Position numbers and translations under genes: made by a program | DNA from: Bugula neritina | Taxonomy: Eukaryota > Bryozoa > Gymnolaemata > Cheilostomatida > Bugulidae | Direction of reading: 5' to 3' | NCBI GenBank assembly: GCA_964035545.1 | Contig: OZ037771.1 | Coordinates: forward strand, 4,515,128-4,579,127 | DNA: 64,000 nucleotides | Part shown: in pieces, positions 1 to 13,800 of the stretch | Numbering within the stretch: the stretch's first letter is position 1 | Layout of the letters: each line of letters opens with the position of its first letter | The notes under the pieces: generated by a model | Told to the model about the DNA's origin: nothing | What the model saw: the letters and a program-made list of their open reading frames with translations, nothing else | Databases searched by the model: none

Positions 1-738
1 CTCAATATCAGACACATAAGGTGACACAGACATGGAGTCAACACATTCAGGGTCACTCATCTCTTCCTCATCCTCTATTCCTGGGTACCAAGTCTTCATA
101 CGTCTTGGAGGGAGAGGTTCTTGCTGAGACCTACACACAGGTTAAAGTACCATATCATATGGTTATCTTGGAACATGCTTGAATAATCTACATTCAAATG
201 CAAGTTTTTCATACATTTTTTACACTATAAGAAAATGGTGTTTGTGCAGCTTATGCTCAGTTAACAGAAAATAATTACATGTTTAATAATTATACTACAC
301 TTACTGAGTATCACTGATACGGTAGGCTGATAGGCCCAGCATAAGTACAGAAGTCAGAATTGGTCCAATCCCAACCTACAAAATTTAATTTTTTTCTTGT
401 ATTAGGTTTATAAGTTTTACTTGAATAATAGTAATTCAAAATTAGATGGAAGATATACTAAAAGAGAGTTTAATACAGTTTGATTGCTACACTACAAGTT
501 TAGATAATTAACTTGCTTATAAAAAGTATATGCTAAAATACATTATCTATAACAACTTAAACTATTAATGTAGGTATTAAAAATCATAGTTTTGAAGAGT
601 TTAATATTAAAATGCTTTCAGCTGTGATTGATTTGCTAAAGAATAGCATATAATATCACCATTATCAAATGTGAAAAGATGGCTCACCTGCATTCTGAAG
701 AGAAAAATCCCACAATGAGTAAGAAAACAGCTAAACAG
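1..738 (-). CDS. 3' part of an unrecognised multi-pass membrane protein gene (three exons seen)
   Basis: I do not recognise the family. Three exons join in frame on the minus strand. Exon 738-688 has acceptor TTACAG and donor GTGAGC and reads LFSCFLTHCGIFLFRMQ. Exon 375-305 has acceptor TTGTAG and donor GTAAGT and is hydrophobic, ending in SAYRISDT. Exon 130-1 has an acceptor GTGTGTAG and is rich in acid and serine (GIEDEEEMSD). The phases agree: 0 at the first junction, 2 at the second. The two hydrophobic exons look like membrane segments and the acidic end like a cytosolic tail. The gene continues past the left edge, so the stop is not seen, and I found no exons upstream of 738. Conservation of this reading was not tested. 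Confidence 0.55.
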
Positions 739-825
739 CTGTAAAGTCAAAGTATACAATAGTTTTAATAAATATCAGGAATTAGCTGGAGAAAACGTAG
801 CAAGCAGGGATGTAGTGGTACCCAT

Positions 826-892
826 ACGGTCCCATACGCCGTATGGCCTAGAAGAAAATAGGCTGTTCTTGGCCATACGCCCGTATGGGCAT
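826..892. repeat. imperfect palindrome built from CATACG/CGTATG units
   Basis: Copies of CCATACG and CGTATGG alternate in about 65 bases. The outer arms CCCATACG and CGTATGGG face each other around a spacer. It could be the end of a decayed transposon or a cruciform. No target duplication was found. Confidence 0.45.
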
Positions 893-2469
893 ATATTTTT
901 TGAAAGTGTTACTGATTAGTGCACAGGATAGTTTGGGCATCCTCACTGAGAACATCATAAATTTCGCTCACAATCTAGTTTAAGTTCTTGTTATGTTAAT
1001 GCTATGTGGGTGGCATGCGTGTTGCCTACTTGTGATTGTTTAGCCTGAGATTACACTATGAATAATAAGCAGCTATCAACATTCCATCTTCTCATCTCTA
1101 CGTATTCACTGAAGCGCGAAGTGCTGCGCATTAGTGATTACTAAGGAAAAAATATTTCATTTTCAGTGTATAAATCACTAATTTTTAGAAAATCTATGAA
1201 GGCTATTGAAAAGATAAAAACGTTTGCTATGCATAAATTTCTCAGGTTTTCGACAGTGTTTGTTTTATTCGAATACTATGCTTTCCTGCTGAGATATTTG
1301 GCAGGGATTGAAAAATAAACTTTTCAGGTAAAATTGGCCAAAATAGTAGATTTTTGTCTATAACCTTGCAAAAAAATATTGAAAATTCGAAAAATCAGGT
1401 GCTCTGAGGAGCAGGAAGATCTAAAACATAGTTTTTAAATTTTAACTCTAGCACAATTAAGTATGGTTTTATTTGGCGGGACTGAATTCTTATAATATAC
1501 CAATAATGTGGCCTCAGCAAGGCAGTGTCAGCTAGAAAGTTGCCATTATTTATCTTGTGTGGACTTGCATTTTGTCAATAAGCAATGAAATTTGGAAAAA
1601 AAACCAACATGAAATCCAGAAATAAAATCAAAATGTCTTCCGGAAACAGTACCAGGTGTGTAGGAGAGGTTAATGAAAATTTATCACTGAGGTCTACAGG
1701 TACTATATCCACATTTTGGTTGCGTTATTCCATGTTAAATATCAATGCAATGAGGTTTTGCAAACTGTACACCACCATAAGTAACCTTTTATGTTTGATT
1801 GTACTAACGTCTGGCTTTACATTTAATCATCTTAACTAGGTTAACACATATTGAACCTGTCAAATTTGTTCTTTTGGGTATATTTCCTTGATGTGTCTAG
1901 TGGAAGCTCAGGGGTTTTACTTTAAAACCAAGTTAACATACTCTTCTTTGGTGTGCTTTATTGTGTGCAAGGAGGTGCGGTGGTATCTCCTTATGGATTA
2001 GACTAGTATACTTTAATAAACTCCAACTAGGTTTTCAACCAATTTCTGCTTGCCAATGAGTTATCAATTCAAATTGCTCTTTATAAATAACCAACACACA
2101 TTTTCTAATTTGCAATCTTCCTCTGTTCTGTTCTATAATTCTTTTTCTGTGCACGGCAGTGTATTAGATATTTGAAGTAATCAGGTTACATTTGGAGAGC
2201 ACTTGTTACCTGTCTCTATCCTTCCATCTTTTTGAGATCTTTAGCAATTTTTCTGTACAGGTTGGACTTAGTGTCAATTGAGTAAGATTGCATTTAAAAT
2301 TACAGTCAACAGGTATGGGACAATACTGAATATTTATATAGTTTGCAGCAATGCCCAGTCGTCATGTAGCTGGTATGGTATGAAAATAATAGTGAGGTGC
2401 ACATTTCAACACAGATTTTTTTCAGAAGAATTAGAATTCACAATGGCTTTAAATTGCATAAATTTGCAT

Positions 2470-2550
2470 CAGAAGCGCTCTGAGGGCTTCGGCGGCCGGG
2501 GCGCTGCCCCGGACCCCGCCGGGGGCCTGGGCGGCCCCCTGGACCCCCGG
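2470..2550. other. very GC-rich hairpin-forming island in AT-rich DNA
   Basis: Roughly 80 bases are almost all G and C, with facing blocks such as GGGGCGCTGCCCC and CCGGGGG...CCCCCTGG that can fold into strong hairpins. The flanks are about two thirds A+T. An open frame crosses it, but its composition there is P/G/R-rich and uninformative. The nature of the island is unknown; an inserted repeat is one possibility. Confidence 0.5.
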
Positions 2551-4015
2551 CCTGAGAGTATGGCCAAGAATATTTTTGCCACTACATCCCTGGTAGCAAG
2601 CAGAATTCACTTTGAACAAAGTTTGAGCTGAGTTCAACAATCAAACAAGTTTTGATTGTTGGAATTAGCATCACTGGCCATTGTTGATTATTAAAAATAC
2701 CTTACCTTATATGGTAAAATTGCTAATGTTGCATTGTTTTTGCATGAAATGACTGTTACATAGTTACATATTATTATTTATTATGTGCAAAATAAACAAT
2801 TAGTAAAAGTAGTATTCAAATCATTGCTATGACTTCAAGCTAATTGACATTATCACTATTACACAAGCCATTAACATAAAATATTTTATATATTTTGATA
2901 ATAAAAAAGCTACTAGAACATGAGAACAACTTATATTATCATTGACTATTAATTTCAAAGCAAATACTTATATTACAATGTCATCGATAAAATATTTTCC
3001 TTATAAAAATATTCAATGTGTTCCTAAAAGCTTAACTATTTAATATGAAAAGCAGCATTGTGAATTTATTAAAATTTTAATAAATTTTATGTGGCTTTAA
3101 TTATAACATTATTTATACACTCTTACTCTGATTTAAAAACAAGAAAACCTCAAAAATGTCTCTCTCTGGTTAAAGTGGTCCCAGTGAATTCTTGAACATG
3201 TGCAATGTTTATGGCTTTAACCACAAGCCATGTTAAATCTTATCTTTTTAATATTAAATACTTGTTCAATTAATTCTTTAAAAACAGATTTAACAAAAAA
3301 ATTATTTTATGATATCTACATTTTTATATCAAGTATAGTATAATTGTTTTAAGGTAGGCTACTATAATGTGTCCTATAGATAGTTCTTGCTAAAATAAAA
3401 GCATATTATATGCCTTAGGATGGCTGTGCGAGATATATTATAATCCAATTGTGACTGAGATATTTTTCTTTTTATTCATGCAAATATATAATTTTATGAA
3501 GAATTCGAAAATCAAATACCTGGTGATCAAGTAATTTTCTGACTTTCAGAGCAAACAAAATATAACAAAACATCAAACTTCTGCATGCACATTTCCATTT
3601 GATTATCAATATTTTTTTAAGCTGTGATGTGATGTGATAAACTTGATATTACTTGTTTATTAATGCAGAAAAATTGTCAGATTAAAAGATTAAAACCATT
3701 TTAACGTACACAGAATAAAACACAAAATATATCAAATGAAACAGGATAAATTCACAATAAAAACATATAACACTGGCATTATAATGATTATATAATAAGT
3801 TAACATGAGATTAACAGTAAAGGAAGAGAGATGGAATAACTAATACAGAGATTCTGCTTTCCTGAGGTTTTTCTGCTTCAGTGCCTTTTCCATTGCATGC
3901 AAGCATATTCCTGTAAAATAGCCATGTGCAGTTTGTTATTATTTTTCTGGTTAAGTAGAGTAGGGGTTTTCCAGAGCCCAGGTTTAGAACTAAAGGTGAT
4001 AAAAATTAAGGTGGT

Positions 4016-4029
4016 GGGGGGGGGGGGGG
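4016..4029 (+). repeat. G homopolymer
   Basis: An uninterrupted run of 14 G preceded by GGTGGT. Its length is probably unreliable in the assembly. Confidence 0.8.
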
Positions 4030-4496
4030 TGGGCATGTAAAGTGATGCCATATAGACTGTAGTCAAACTCAATAGTCTGGTTCAGTCTGGTTATTTATTT
4101 AAAGTTTAGGTATTAATTAAAAAACCTAAATACAGCATATATTTCAACGTGTGTATCAGGCAACATGAAAATAATAGACAATCATGATCACTGAACTAGA
4201 AAAAGTATTTTTTCCAGCTCATTGGTCATGATTCTCAATTCCCAGAAAGATCGGGTGGAAGAAAATATAATGCATGGTGCTTAGGAGCTATAGCGAACGT
4301 GTTGCAGCAAAATAGAATAATTGTTTGCAGTGAACATAATCGATTGATATTTTAGTTAATGAACTCGCAAAGCAGAGCTCATTGAGAATCTTTTATATTT
4401 GAAAAAATACTTTACACGGCGTCTACCAGAAGCCCTTTCAAAATTATACAAGGTAGCCAAAGAACCCAAGCTAGGGGCGCTTTTTTCAAACTCAAC

Positions 4497-4523
4497 ATGG
4501 CCTCCAGTTGCGTTTGTGAATGA
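4497..4523 (+). promoter_or_regulatory. upstream ORF in the presumed PLK4 5' UTR
   Basis: ATGGCCTCCAGTTGCG... encodes eight residues (MASSCVCE) and then TGA, 140 bases before the chosen PLK4 start. If the transcript begins upstream, this uORF could dampen translation. A short N-terminus of the MA-x-x-C type also occurs in other PLK4 proteins, so an alternative first exon cannot be excluded. Confidence 0.35.
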
Positions 4524-4662
4524 TTATGACTAGTTAACAAAAACTTAGTTCTATCAAAGTGATAAAACTTAACGATAAATATATTGATATAACCGTAATT
4601 TTACGATGTATGTCATGCTCACAAAGCAGATGTTTCCAGTCCAATAACAACAAACCAGCAAT

Positions 4663-7600
4663 ATGAGTATTGAAGTAAGTAATGAATTTAGATTTTATTT
4701 TATCATATTGATATTCATTTAATTTTATTATTTAATTTTATTTTACAATTACTATTACTATTAGTGTGAGTATTGCTATTAGTATTACTCACTCACTCTT
4801 AGTCTTACTGAGTTACTGTTCTAGTTTTTTTTTTCATTTTACTATGATATTTATTGATTAATGATTATCATTATGATATTGATAATTATATTTATGAAAA
4901 TCCATTTTCATTTCTAATTCTGATTATGAAATTCGATTTATGTTTACCTTACGCCTACGGCTTAGGGCTAGGCCTACTCGCACAGTCATACTCATATCAA
5001 TATCATATGGTTGTGTTTATCAACACGTATATAAGTATAGAAAATCTAACATCATTTTCGGTCAATTATAATAATAATTAATATTTATATTAATATTATA
5101 ATAATCATACCTGGTCAGATCAAATTCAATATGAATATAGTAATTATTATATGATATATTTGATTATAAATATGTGACTGCTTAGAAATAGAAAACAACT
5201 ACTAGGAATAGGATACATTTAACTTTGTGTTTCAATTTGTGTTCTGTTAAACTTAATGCTATGTCTATTTTAATAAACAAGTTAAATCAATATGAATATA
5301 AGTTTATCAAATTTAATATGAATATTTAATTAAATTCAATAACTATACCATACATGTGATTGTTATAATAAATTTTAAAATATGTTTCATAATGACATTT
5401 GAAGTAGAAACCCATGTAATGCAATTTAAACAATATTGAAACAGATTCAAGAATGCCAATGTGAACTGGGGCACTTCAACGCTTTGAATCAATGTGAATA
5501 TTAATGAATTTTTATGCTATACTATGATAAAAACATCAATTTGTAACTTACTTGCTGTTTGTGATAATACATAAAAGTTTAGTGTTTGTACTACTTGCAT
5601 ATTCCTACGAGTTCAACATGAAAAGTAAAAAATTGGGCCGACAAACTATTTATTTAAGTAATATAATTTCCTTTAATTGTTAGGACTTTCAAGTATTGAA
5701 CCTGATTGGTCGGGGTGGTTTCGCCTGCGTGTACCGTGCAAGATCTATAAAAACAGGTGAAGAGGTGGCCATTAAGATGATCGACAAAAAGTTGACAAAA
5801 TCCAATAATATGATTGGCCGGGTGCGCCGAGAAGTTGAGATACACTCCAGGTATGACCTTCTTGGTGACATGTATGTTCAGGTGTCCGCAAAGTCCGATA
5901 CAACTTGGGATATTACTCACTTATTTGTCGAGATGTCTTAAGCGTATTTTCTTTATTTTTACCACTATGTATTCAAGTGTTTTTGAACTTCATTTGACCA
6001 AATTTAACTGCAGGCAGCACATCAAAGCTATATTCCACTCCTGTTCATATTTGTTGCATCGCATGCCCATCAATGGTGGCAAGGATATTAGAAATCCTTT
6101 TTGAAGTTAGTTAGGTCATGAACCTTTATTTTGTATCTTCTTCATAACCTCGGCAGTATGTTCAAGAGTGTGATATATTCACATAGGAGGTTTCTCAATA
6201 AGCCAAGATACACATCGGATTTTCTGTTGGATTATGTTTATTTTATCATCCAATTTTCTTTCGGCTACCATTTATGGTAATTTCCAACTTTCTGAATAGA
6301 AGACTCCAAATAGTGAATTGTCTCCCCCCTACCCCCTCCCCTAGACAAGCATTGCACCTACTGTGCTAAATAGAGTTGCAGCATTTTGCTAATCACATGT
6401 GAAACTCAAGCCAAGCTGGTTAAGATATCTCAACAACTAGCTAAATATTTTAAGTTTTTTTCTGACATCCTTTATATGCTGTGTGCTACACAAATTCCAA
6501 GCTGAATCTACTGTCTTCAATCGAAATGTTATATTTATTCTTGTATATTTTGTCTAGGAAACTTTATTTTTTATTTTAGGGAGGTTTTATAAAACTCCAA
6601 ATTAATGAATAACCTGATCAAAGATTTGTATGTCATAAAATACAACGATTTATTTAAAGCAAAGCAACAAATTCTAGAATAATAATATATCAACAAAATG
6701 AATTTTTAGACAATATTTTCATATTAAAGCTTCATACTCATTTTAACTATAAGTTTAATGATCAGGTTCCAATATTTGGAGTTTGGCTCTCATGTTTATC
6801 TTCCCTTCTGTTGACATTGTGATCTACTGTATTCTCAACCTCTCTGTTTGTAAACACATGCTAATAATCATTTTATAGACTGAAACATCCTGCAGTGTTG
6901 GAGTTATACTCTTTTTTCGAGGACAGTAACTATGTGTACCTGGTGCTGGAAATGTGCCATAAAGGGGAATTGTACAGATACATGAAAGACCATTGTAAAC
7001 CGTTTTCAGAGCACCAAGGTATGTCCTGTCATCTGATTGGCTCGGTTGAGTCATGCGTCTGTAGTGAGGAATGGCATTTGGTGGGTAAAAGCAATTCCTG
7101 TCATCACTAACATTGTATCAAATTCTAAAACTCCAGTTATGTTTGTTAGAACTAAATACTAGAAATTTATCATTCAATAGCCCTATACTATTTAAACATC
7201 AAAATAATGATTGCCTTGAACTCAATGTGGAAGCGTTTTACTACCACAAAATTTAAACCTAGATTTTTAGTTCCGCTATGTATTTATTGAGAATTGTCTT
7301 TCCTTTTTATCAATTTATAATACGAACGCGTTTAAACTTCTAAAGTTTTATGTTGAAGTTCTCTTCCCATTTAGTTATTCAACCCAGCAGATGTTATGTT
7401 TTAGTGAGAGGTTTCATGACTCAGATAGTAACTGGTATGAAGTACCTCCACCAACACTCCATACTACACAGAGACCTGTCTCTCACCAACTTGTTGCTAA
7501 CTCGCGGCATGGACGTCAAGATAGCTGACTTCGGGTTAGCAGCCCAACTCACCGGCCCGTCAGACCAGCACTATACTATGTGTGGAACACCCAACTATAT

Positions 7601-7780
7601 CTCACCGTGGGTCTTCCTTCTGTATTCCATATATGATATAACATAATATACCATATTGTTCTACAACCATTACATTTGTACAGGTCATGACAATAAGATG
7701 ATTTAGTGCTACACACACACACACACACACACACCACACACACACACACACTCATACACACACACGCACGCACCCACACT

Positions 7781-7825
<45 letters not shown>

Positions 7826-10800
7826 CACGCACTCACACACAGATTTCATAGCATGTGCTTCTGTGTGCAGACTGTGTTTTGTTGCCTGGTTGGTTGTTAG
7901 CAGTCTATCAATTCTGGATGGCCTAAAGTTTTATTTCTGGTATTTCTGCTCACAGCTTTTCTTTTGACCAGCTGTTGTATTGTATCATTATTCTGTACAC
8001 CATTATTTGGCTTACCATCTAATCTACATGTGTAGATAAAGTGTATCCATTACTGTGTCACGTGTTGGTCATGTTAATGTCAAGGTCGTACTCTTATCAC
8101 AGAGAGGTGGCACAGAAAGAAGCCCATGGACTGGAGGCCGACGTCTGGTCGTTGGGGTGCATGTTCTACACCCTGCTGGTTGGCATACCTCCCTTTGATA
8201 CAGAGGCTATAAAATCTACTCTGAACAAAGTGATTATCGGGGAGTATGAGATACCCACCAACCTAAGCATAGAAGCTCAGGATCTCATTCAGGTAGTTGT
8301 TGCATACGGAACTCAAGCTATGCTTATTTATAGCTCATCTTATAGCTCATCTTTGTGCTTCTAAAACTTGGCCCTCACTTGCATGCAACATAAAAGGGAA
8401 ATAGATTTTTAAATCCAATTTTTTTCGCTTGAGATATAATTAACTAAAACCAAGTGCATTAGTTGGTTGAATTCTAAATTACCTAAATGTTTCATAGTCC
8501 TCTTTACTAAACAGGACTATTCCTTAAAGAATCCTCAACTTTCAAGCAAAGTTGTTAATTTTCTTGGAATGTTTTACTTGGGTTTCTTGCAAACTTGTGA
8601 AGTGTATTGTTACTATAGTTCTAGTAATATGTGTGATATTATTTCATAGATGTCAGTAGCAGTAGAACCGTGTACACTTGTTTCAAATGGAATAGTTGTG
8701 TCTGACTAGACTTGTCTTCTCTTCTCACTCACTGACTAACTCAACATAGTTTTCACTCACTATTCCTAATATGATATTAGCTCAAGTTAATTTGATACAT
8801 ACTTAGGTATGTGCTTTATTCAAGTTAGTTGTGAAGCATCTTTCTCATCCTGACATTGTAGTGTCTGCTAAGAAAGCAACCGTCGGAAAGAATAAAACTC
8901 CAAAACGTACTGAGTCACCCTTTCTTCACCGACAAGAAACACTTAGCCAGCTCCTTCTCACAGGTGTGTATTATTTACGGATGTCTCCAGTCACCCTGCG
9001 CACACATCACCTCTCTGCGCAAGGTCTCTCAGTCTACAGTCTCTGTCTGTCTGTTACAGCCGGACACGACCCTCGACAGCGGAAGGTTTACCCTCTCCTC
9101 AACCACCACCTCCAGCCGACAATCCCGTTCATCTGCTGCCCGGTTCGCTGACTTCTCCGCAGTGAGTCGCAGCAACTCGGGGTCGTATAGCGGTCACTCC
9201 AGGGGTCAGTCAGCGCTGTCTTCCCGTGTCAGAGCCACTGTGCAACTGGGAACCGTGATGGAGAGAGACCAGACAACGTACGGCTTGTTTATTGTTGTAA
9301 AGAGTAGACTACCTGGTAGTTTTGAGTAGACATGCTCCCGCAGTTGGTGCTATAATTGAGTGCAACTTCTGGTGAGGCTGGTGGTGTGTTTGGCTGAGCT
9401 CACACCAGCAGTGTCTGTGCTATGTGGTTATATTCGGCATATTCACATGTCTATACATCAACTCCGACAGCTTGTTAAAGTCTGCTACCTGTTGTATTGT
9501 TTACTGCAGGCCCCAGAGGAGTGACTCAGCCATATACCCAGGATCAGCCTCTAGCTCGCTGGCAGCCTCCCACGCTAGTAGAGTCAGCAACTACAAGGCA
9601 GCCACCACATCTACTAGTTGCACTGGAGCTCACTACTCAATCAGTTCAGGTACTGTATTCACACGCGCACTCTGCTGCTGCTGGAATATGTGATTCATGA
9701 ATAAAATTAATCACTAGGGCCATTTAGATAGTTACTTGCAGTGTATTGGGAAACATGCTAGACACCTGAAGGCTAATGCTACAGAATAGTTAGACTAGAG
9801 CATTAGAGTGTGTTAAAGACAATGCTGTTAGCCATGGGCTGTGGTTATACCTTTTGACCAGCACTAGTCATCTGATACTGCTACAAGCACTTGTTAGTGG
9901 AAGTCATGGAAAATTCTGAAACACGTATTTTATTCTTGAGAGTTACTTCCCCTATTTCATTGTAACATTTGCTTTGTAATGCTGCAAAACTACTTTTTCA
10001 ATATAGATAATTAGGTTAGAACTAAAGTTAAAAGCTATTGAAATACTGTTATAGATGGTCCAAATTTAGTCCCTATTGAATACTAAATACCACCAGCTTA
10101 GTAGTAGTACACATGTGTTAAATAATACAAGCTAAATTAGTATGAAAGAATAAGTTATTTAAGACATTATCTGATTATCTTTGTGAAGCAGGTGGTTCCA
10201 TTGCTTCAAATAGACCTTATGGTGGATTTGTGTTGCATTCTGCATTAACTTATGATTGTTTTCAAATGTCAAATGAAAAGTCCATTCACATAATGCAAAA
10301 CAATGGAAACTCAGTGATTCTATCATATCTGTACTTTGTAGAATAATTTCTTCGGTTGCTAAGAAATATATCTCAACACAACTTTCTTATTTTTAATTTG
10401 ATTTTAATGAAGCGAAGTTGTAGTGAATGTGTAGCATATCATTCTGTATATAAGTATGTATTTCACAGCCATGTGAACTTCACAGCGCAGGTGAATAAGT
10501 AGCCTCAGGTGTATTCTAAAGTTTCCCAAGATTGGGAGGTGAAATTCTTCTTTCTGTCTGTCTCAAGTGACTGCTAGTTTCAAACTCTAAACACTCTGCT
10601 GTGTATGTTTGCACATCATAAGCTTTCCATTTCTTTTGTTTCAAGATTTCTATTTAACGCAGTGCTCTTTAATTTCATGATGATATTATGCATTGTTTGA
10701 TTAGTAGAAATGTGAGCCTCTTGTTTTGTTCTCAGCTACATCAATGTTAGTATTTGTAATACAAGCACACATCTCTCTTTCTCTCTCTTTTACACATACG

Positions 10801-13800
10801 CTATTGAACTTGTGGCATCCCTTTTGGAAAAATCAACTCGGTGGAAAAACTGAATGTCATGACTTTTGAGTTCTATTGATTGCCAGATGCAGCATTCACT
10901 TCCCTCGGGAGTTGTGTGCGCTATGTTAGGGTATCGTCTTCTATACGCTGCCATTCATTTCATTCATTTATTATTCATGCGTGTAGAAGGGTCTGTGTTA
11001 GCTGTCTAATAGGTCTATCACTAGCAGGCAATAAGTCATACACCCAGCTTCCATAGACGTAGTGCAACATGTCTGATTATAACAGTGAAGTATCAGAATG
11101 GTGCTCTGTTTCATGTCGAAAATAACTCTTGAGTGAAATTGTGTTAATAGAACTGCATTTGAATAAGTTCATCTTATAGTAGGTGGCACAGGTGTTTGCA
11201 GTTGATTATGTCTGCGTGTTTGGGAGAGTTTCTCTTTGATAAGCTCCCATGTTGCAGCATTAACTCACTTGATTAGTTCAATTCTCGGATGTAGAAGAAC
11301 AGAAACTTCATTTCCAATGCTAAATGCCGGTAACTAGGCGAATTGTTTACATGTTGCCATAGTAATGAGTTGACTGTGTTGTAGTGGAGAACACGGCCAA
11401 TCACAGGGAAACTTCTGTTGTTTCAAGACCCACCGAGTCTACCAAACAGGCTCTAGCTGACCTTGAGCAAAAGTTAGTCACCCTTTTTGTGTCTATTTGT
11501 TGGTTTAACTGCCAGATTCTGTTCTATTCAATACAATAAGATTGTGTATGGAGTATTTCTCCCGCCTGTCTCCTATAATAACTGTGTTTGGTTTCTCCAA
11601 CTAGGTACAAGTCATTTCTGGTGCAAAACAAACAGCTTGCAGAGTCTGAAGCTGATCATATCAATACGGGGGTGTGTCCTCCCCCTCCTCCCAGATCTCC
11701 TCCTGACAAAGGTGCTGCGCTACGGGACTCTTTACCACCTGCACCATGTATTCCTCCGCCTTCTCAATTTGTTGGGACTTCTACAGGTGACAATGAGACA
11801 GGTGAGGCTGTACTCTACTGTAGTCTAACAGAGGGGTTTAGGGACGGGGGGGGGTGTGTTACATCTATCCACCACTTGCATAGATATACTGAAACACTCT
11901 GGGTTGGTAAATATCTCATTAGCAGGCTTTTGTGCATATTTCAAAAATTCAATAAATAATTTTAACCACTATACAGAATGTCTATTTTTTTATCAAACAG
12001 CACCCTGTGTAGCCCTCCCCCTCCCAAATATGTGGCAGCACCCTGTATGTTACGGCATCATACAGTGAGAGCATATGTATAGTTTTGATATATACAATGC
12101 TACATATTAAACACATTGAAGTCTAATGTGTCTACAATATAATCCCTATTAACACCTCGCACTGGGCACACTTCAAGGTCTTCGCCTTATGTTAAATTTT
12201 TATTGATTAATTGTTTGGATAAACAAAGGTGTGAGTATATTATACTATAACTCTGTACAACTGCTAGCAGATGCTGCAGTGCCCTGTGGGTGTTACAGAC
12301 CACCTCTTGCTTCTCTTGTGCACCTAGTTTAGCAGCACTTGCTTGTCATTTGTTACATAATAGGCAGCTAGGAGAGGTGAGTTGCTTTCTACCTGTATTC
12401 TTATTATATATTTTTGCTGAAGTGTTGAGCTATTGAGGGGTTTCACTTTAACAAGTGTTCACAGAGTTCTGCAATGTTGTAGACTGCTGATTGTAAAAAT
12501 CAATTTCATGGTTTTGTTGCTTCTGTGACCACTGATACCTTTTTTATAATAAAAACCTACAAAAAAGTTTCAAACAGATATATTATGTACATTGTAAGGT
12601 ATGGTGGGTGTTAGTGTACTCTTATTATGTTTATGTATTTGTTGTGAAATATGTCTTGTAAATCGTATTATAATAGCTACTGTTAAGACTTGTGTTGTTT
12701 ATTGTGTTTAGATTGTTTAAATCGTATATTATGTTATTTATTGTAGCCGTGGATTCTACAAGTTCAACACCTATTGAGAGTACTGGGGCTAAGGCTATGA
12801 CTTCTATAATCACATCACACAAAGCTACTAAGTCTACAAAGTTGGCCTCCCCATTCACTTCTGTGAGGTTGAGGCCAATTAGACAGAGAACCAGAAATGC
12901 TATTGTAAGTGTCTACCACATCATACTCTTAAGTCTAAATTATATATCAAGCTGTATATGATAGTCTATATTCATGAGTCATATACACCTCATACAGCTT
13001 GTTGACATTGGAAAGTGGGTTTCACTGCCTGTCTACCTTTCATTTAATGAGATGTGTACAAGTTCTGGCATTTCTACATGTGGTGCTTGTGAGTTGCTTA
13101 TTTCTGTGTTGTAACTCAGTAGTGAAGACAACTCTGCAGTAGACTCTGCAGTAGAGTCTGCAGTAGACTCTGCAATGCTCAATACCATTTGAGACATGGT
13201 CTGTATTCTAGTATGTGGATAACAGTACATACAGGCTATCTAGTATTCTGTACACTCCCCACTACAATTCCTTGTCATAAAAGCATAATTTGCCTAATAT
13301 CGAAAGTTGTGTTCTCTTGGTAATAAAGTATTGCCTCTGGCCATTTGCTATAATATAGTTGTGAAGATATTTTGCTATGCTATGCGTTTTTTTCTTTATA
13401 CATGACTGTTTCTGATTGCAAGCTTGGGCTAACAATAGCCAATCATTTTTCTCCTAAGATAGTTTTATATTCCAGTATGCTGCATATAGTGATTAATATG
13501 TACACTACATATTATATAGTAACATATTCATATTAATATAATACACTACATCATATATAGTAGCATATTGATATAGTATATTACATATATAGTAACATAT
13601 TAATATAATACACTACATAATATATAGTAGCATATTAATATAAAATACTACATAATATAGTAACATATTAATATATTATAATACATCACATTTTAGTGTA
13701 TTATATTACACTGTATCGTATATAGTTTAATACAGTTGGTGATTGAGAGAAATACCCTGCTGGTTAATTAATACACTATACAGGCTTGGCTGTAGATTGC

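Larger units (their letters stand above)
739..4496. other. non-genic stretch between the membrane protein gene and PLK4
   Basis: About 3.7 kb of AT-rich sequence with no convincing exon. It holds a short palindrome (826-892), a GC-rich island (about 2470-2550) and a G homopolymer (4016-4029). The open frames here are short and lack splice logic. The right end is probably PLK4 promoter and 5' UTR. Confidence 0.6.

Noticed and set aside
2278-2640. P/G/A-rich frames on both strands over the GC-rich island
   Set aside because: Composition-driven, begin with non-ATG starts or no context, and lack family resemblance.
7576-7900. T/H and V/C-repeat frames over the CA microsatellite
   Set aside because: Low-complexity readings of (CA)n inside a PLK4 intron.
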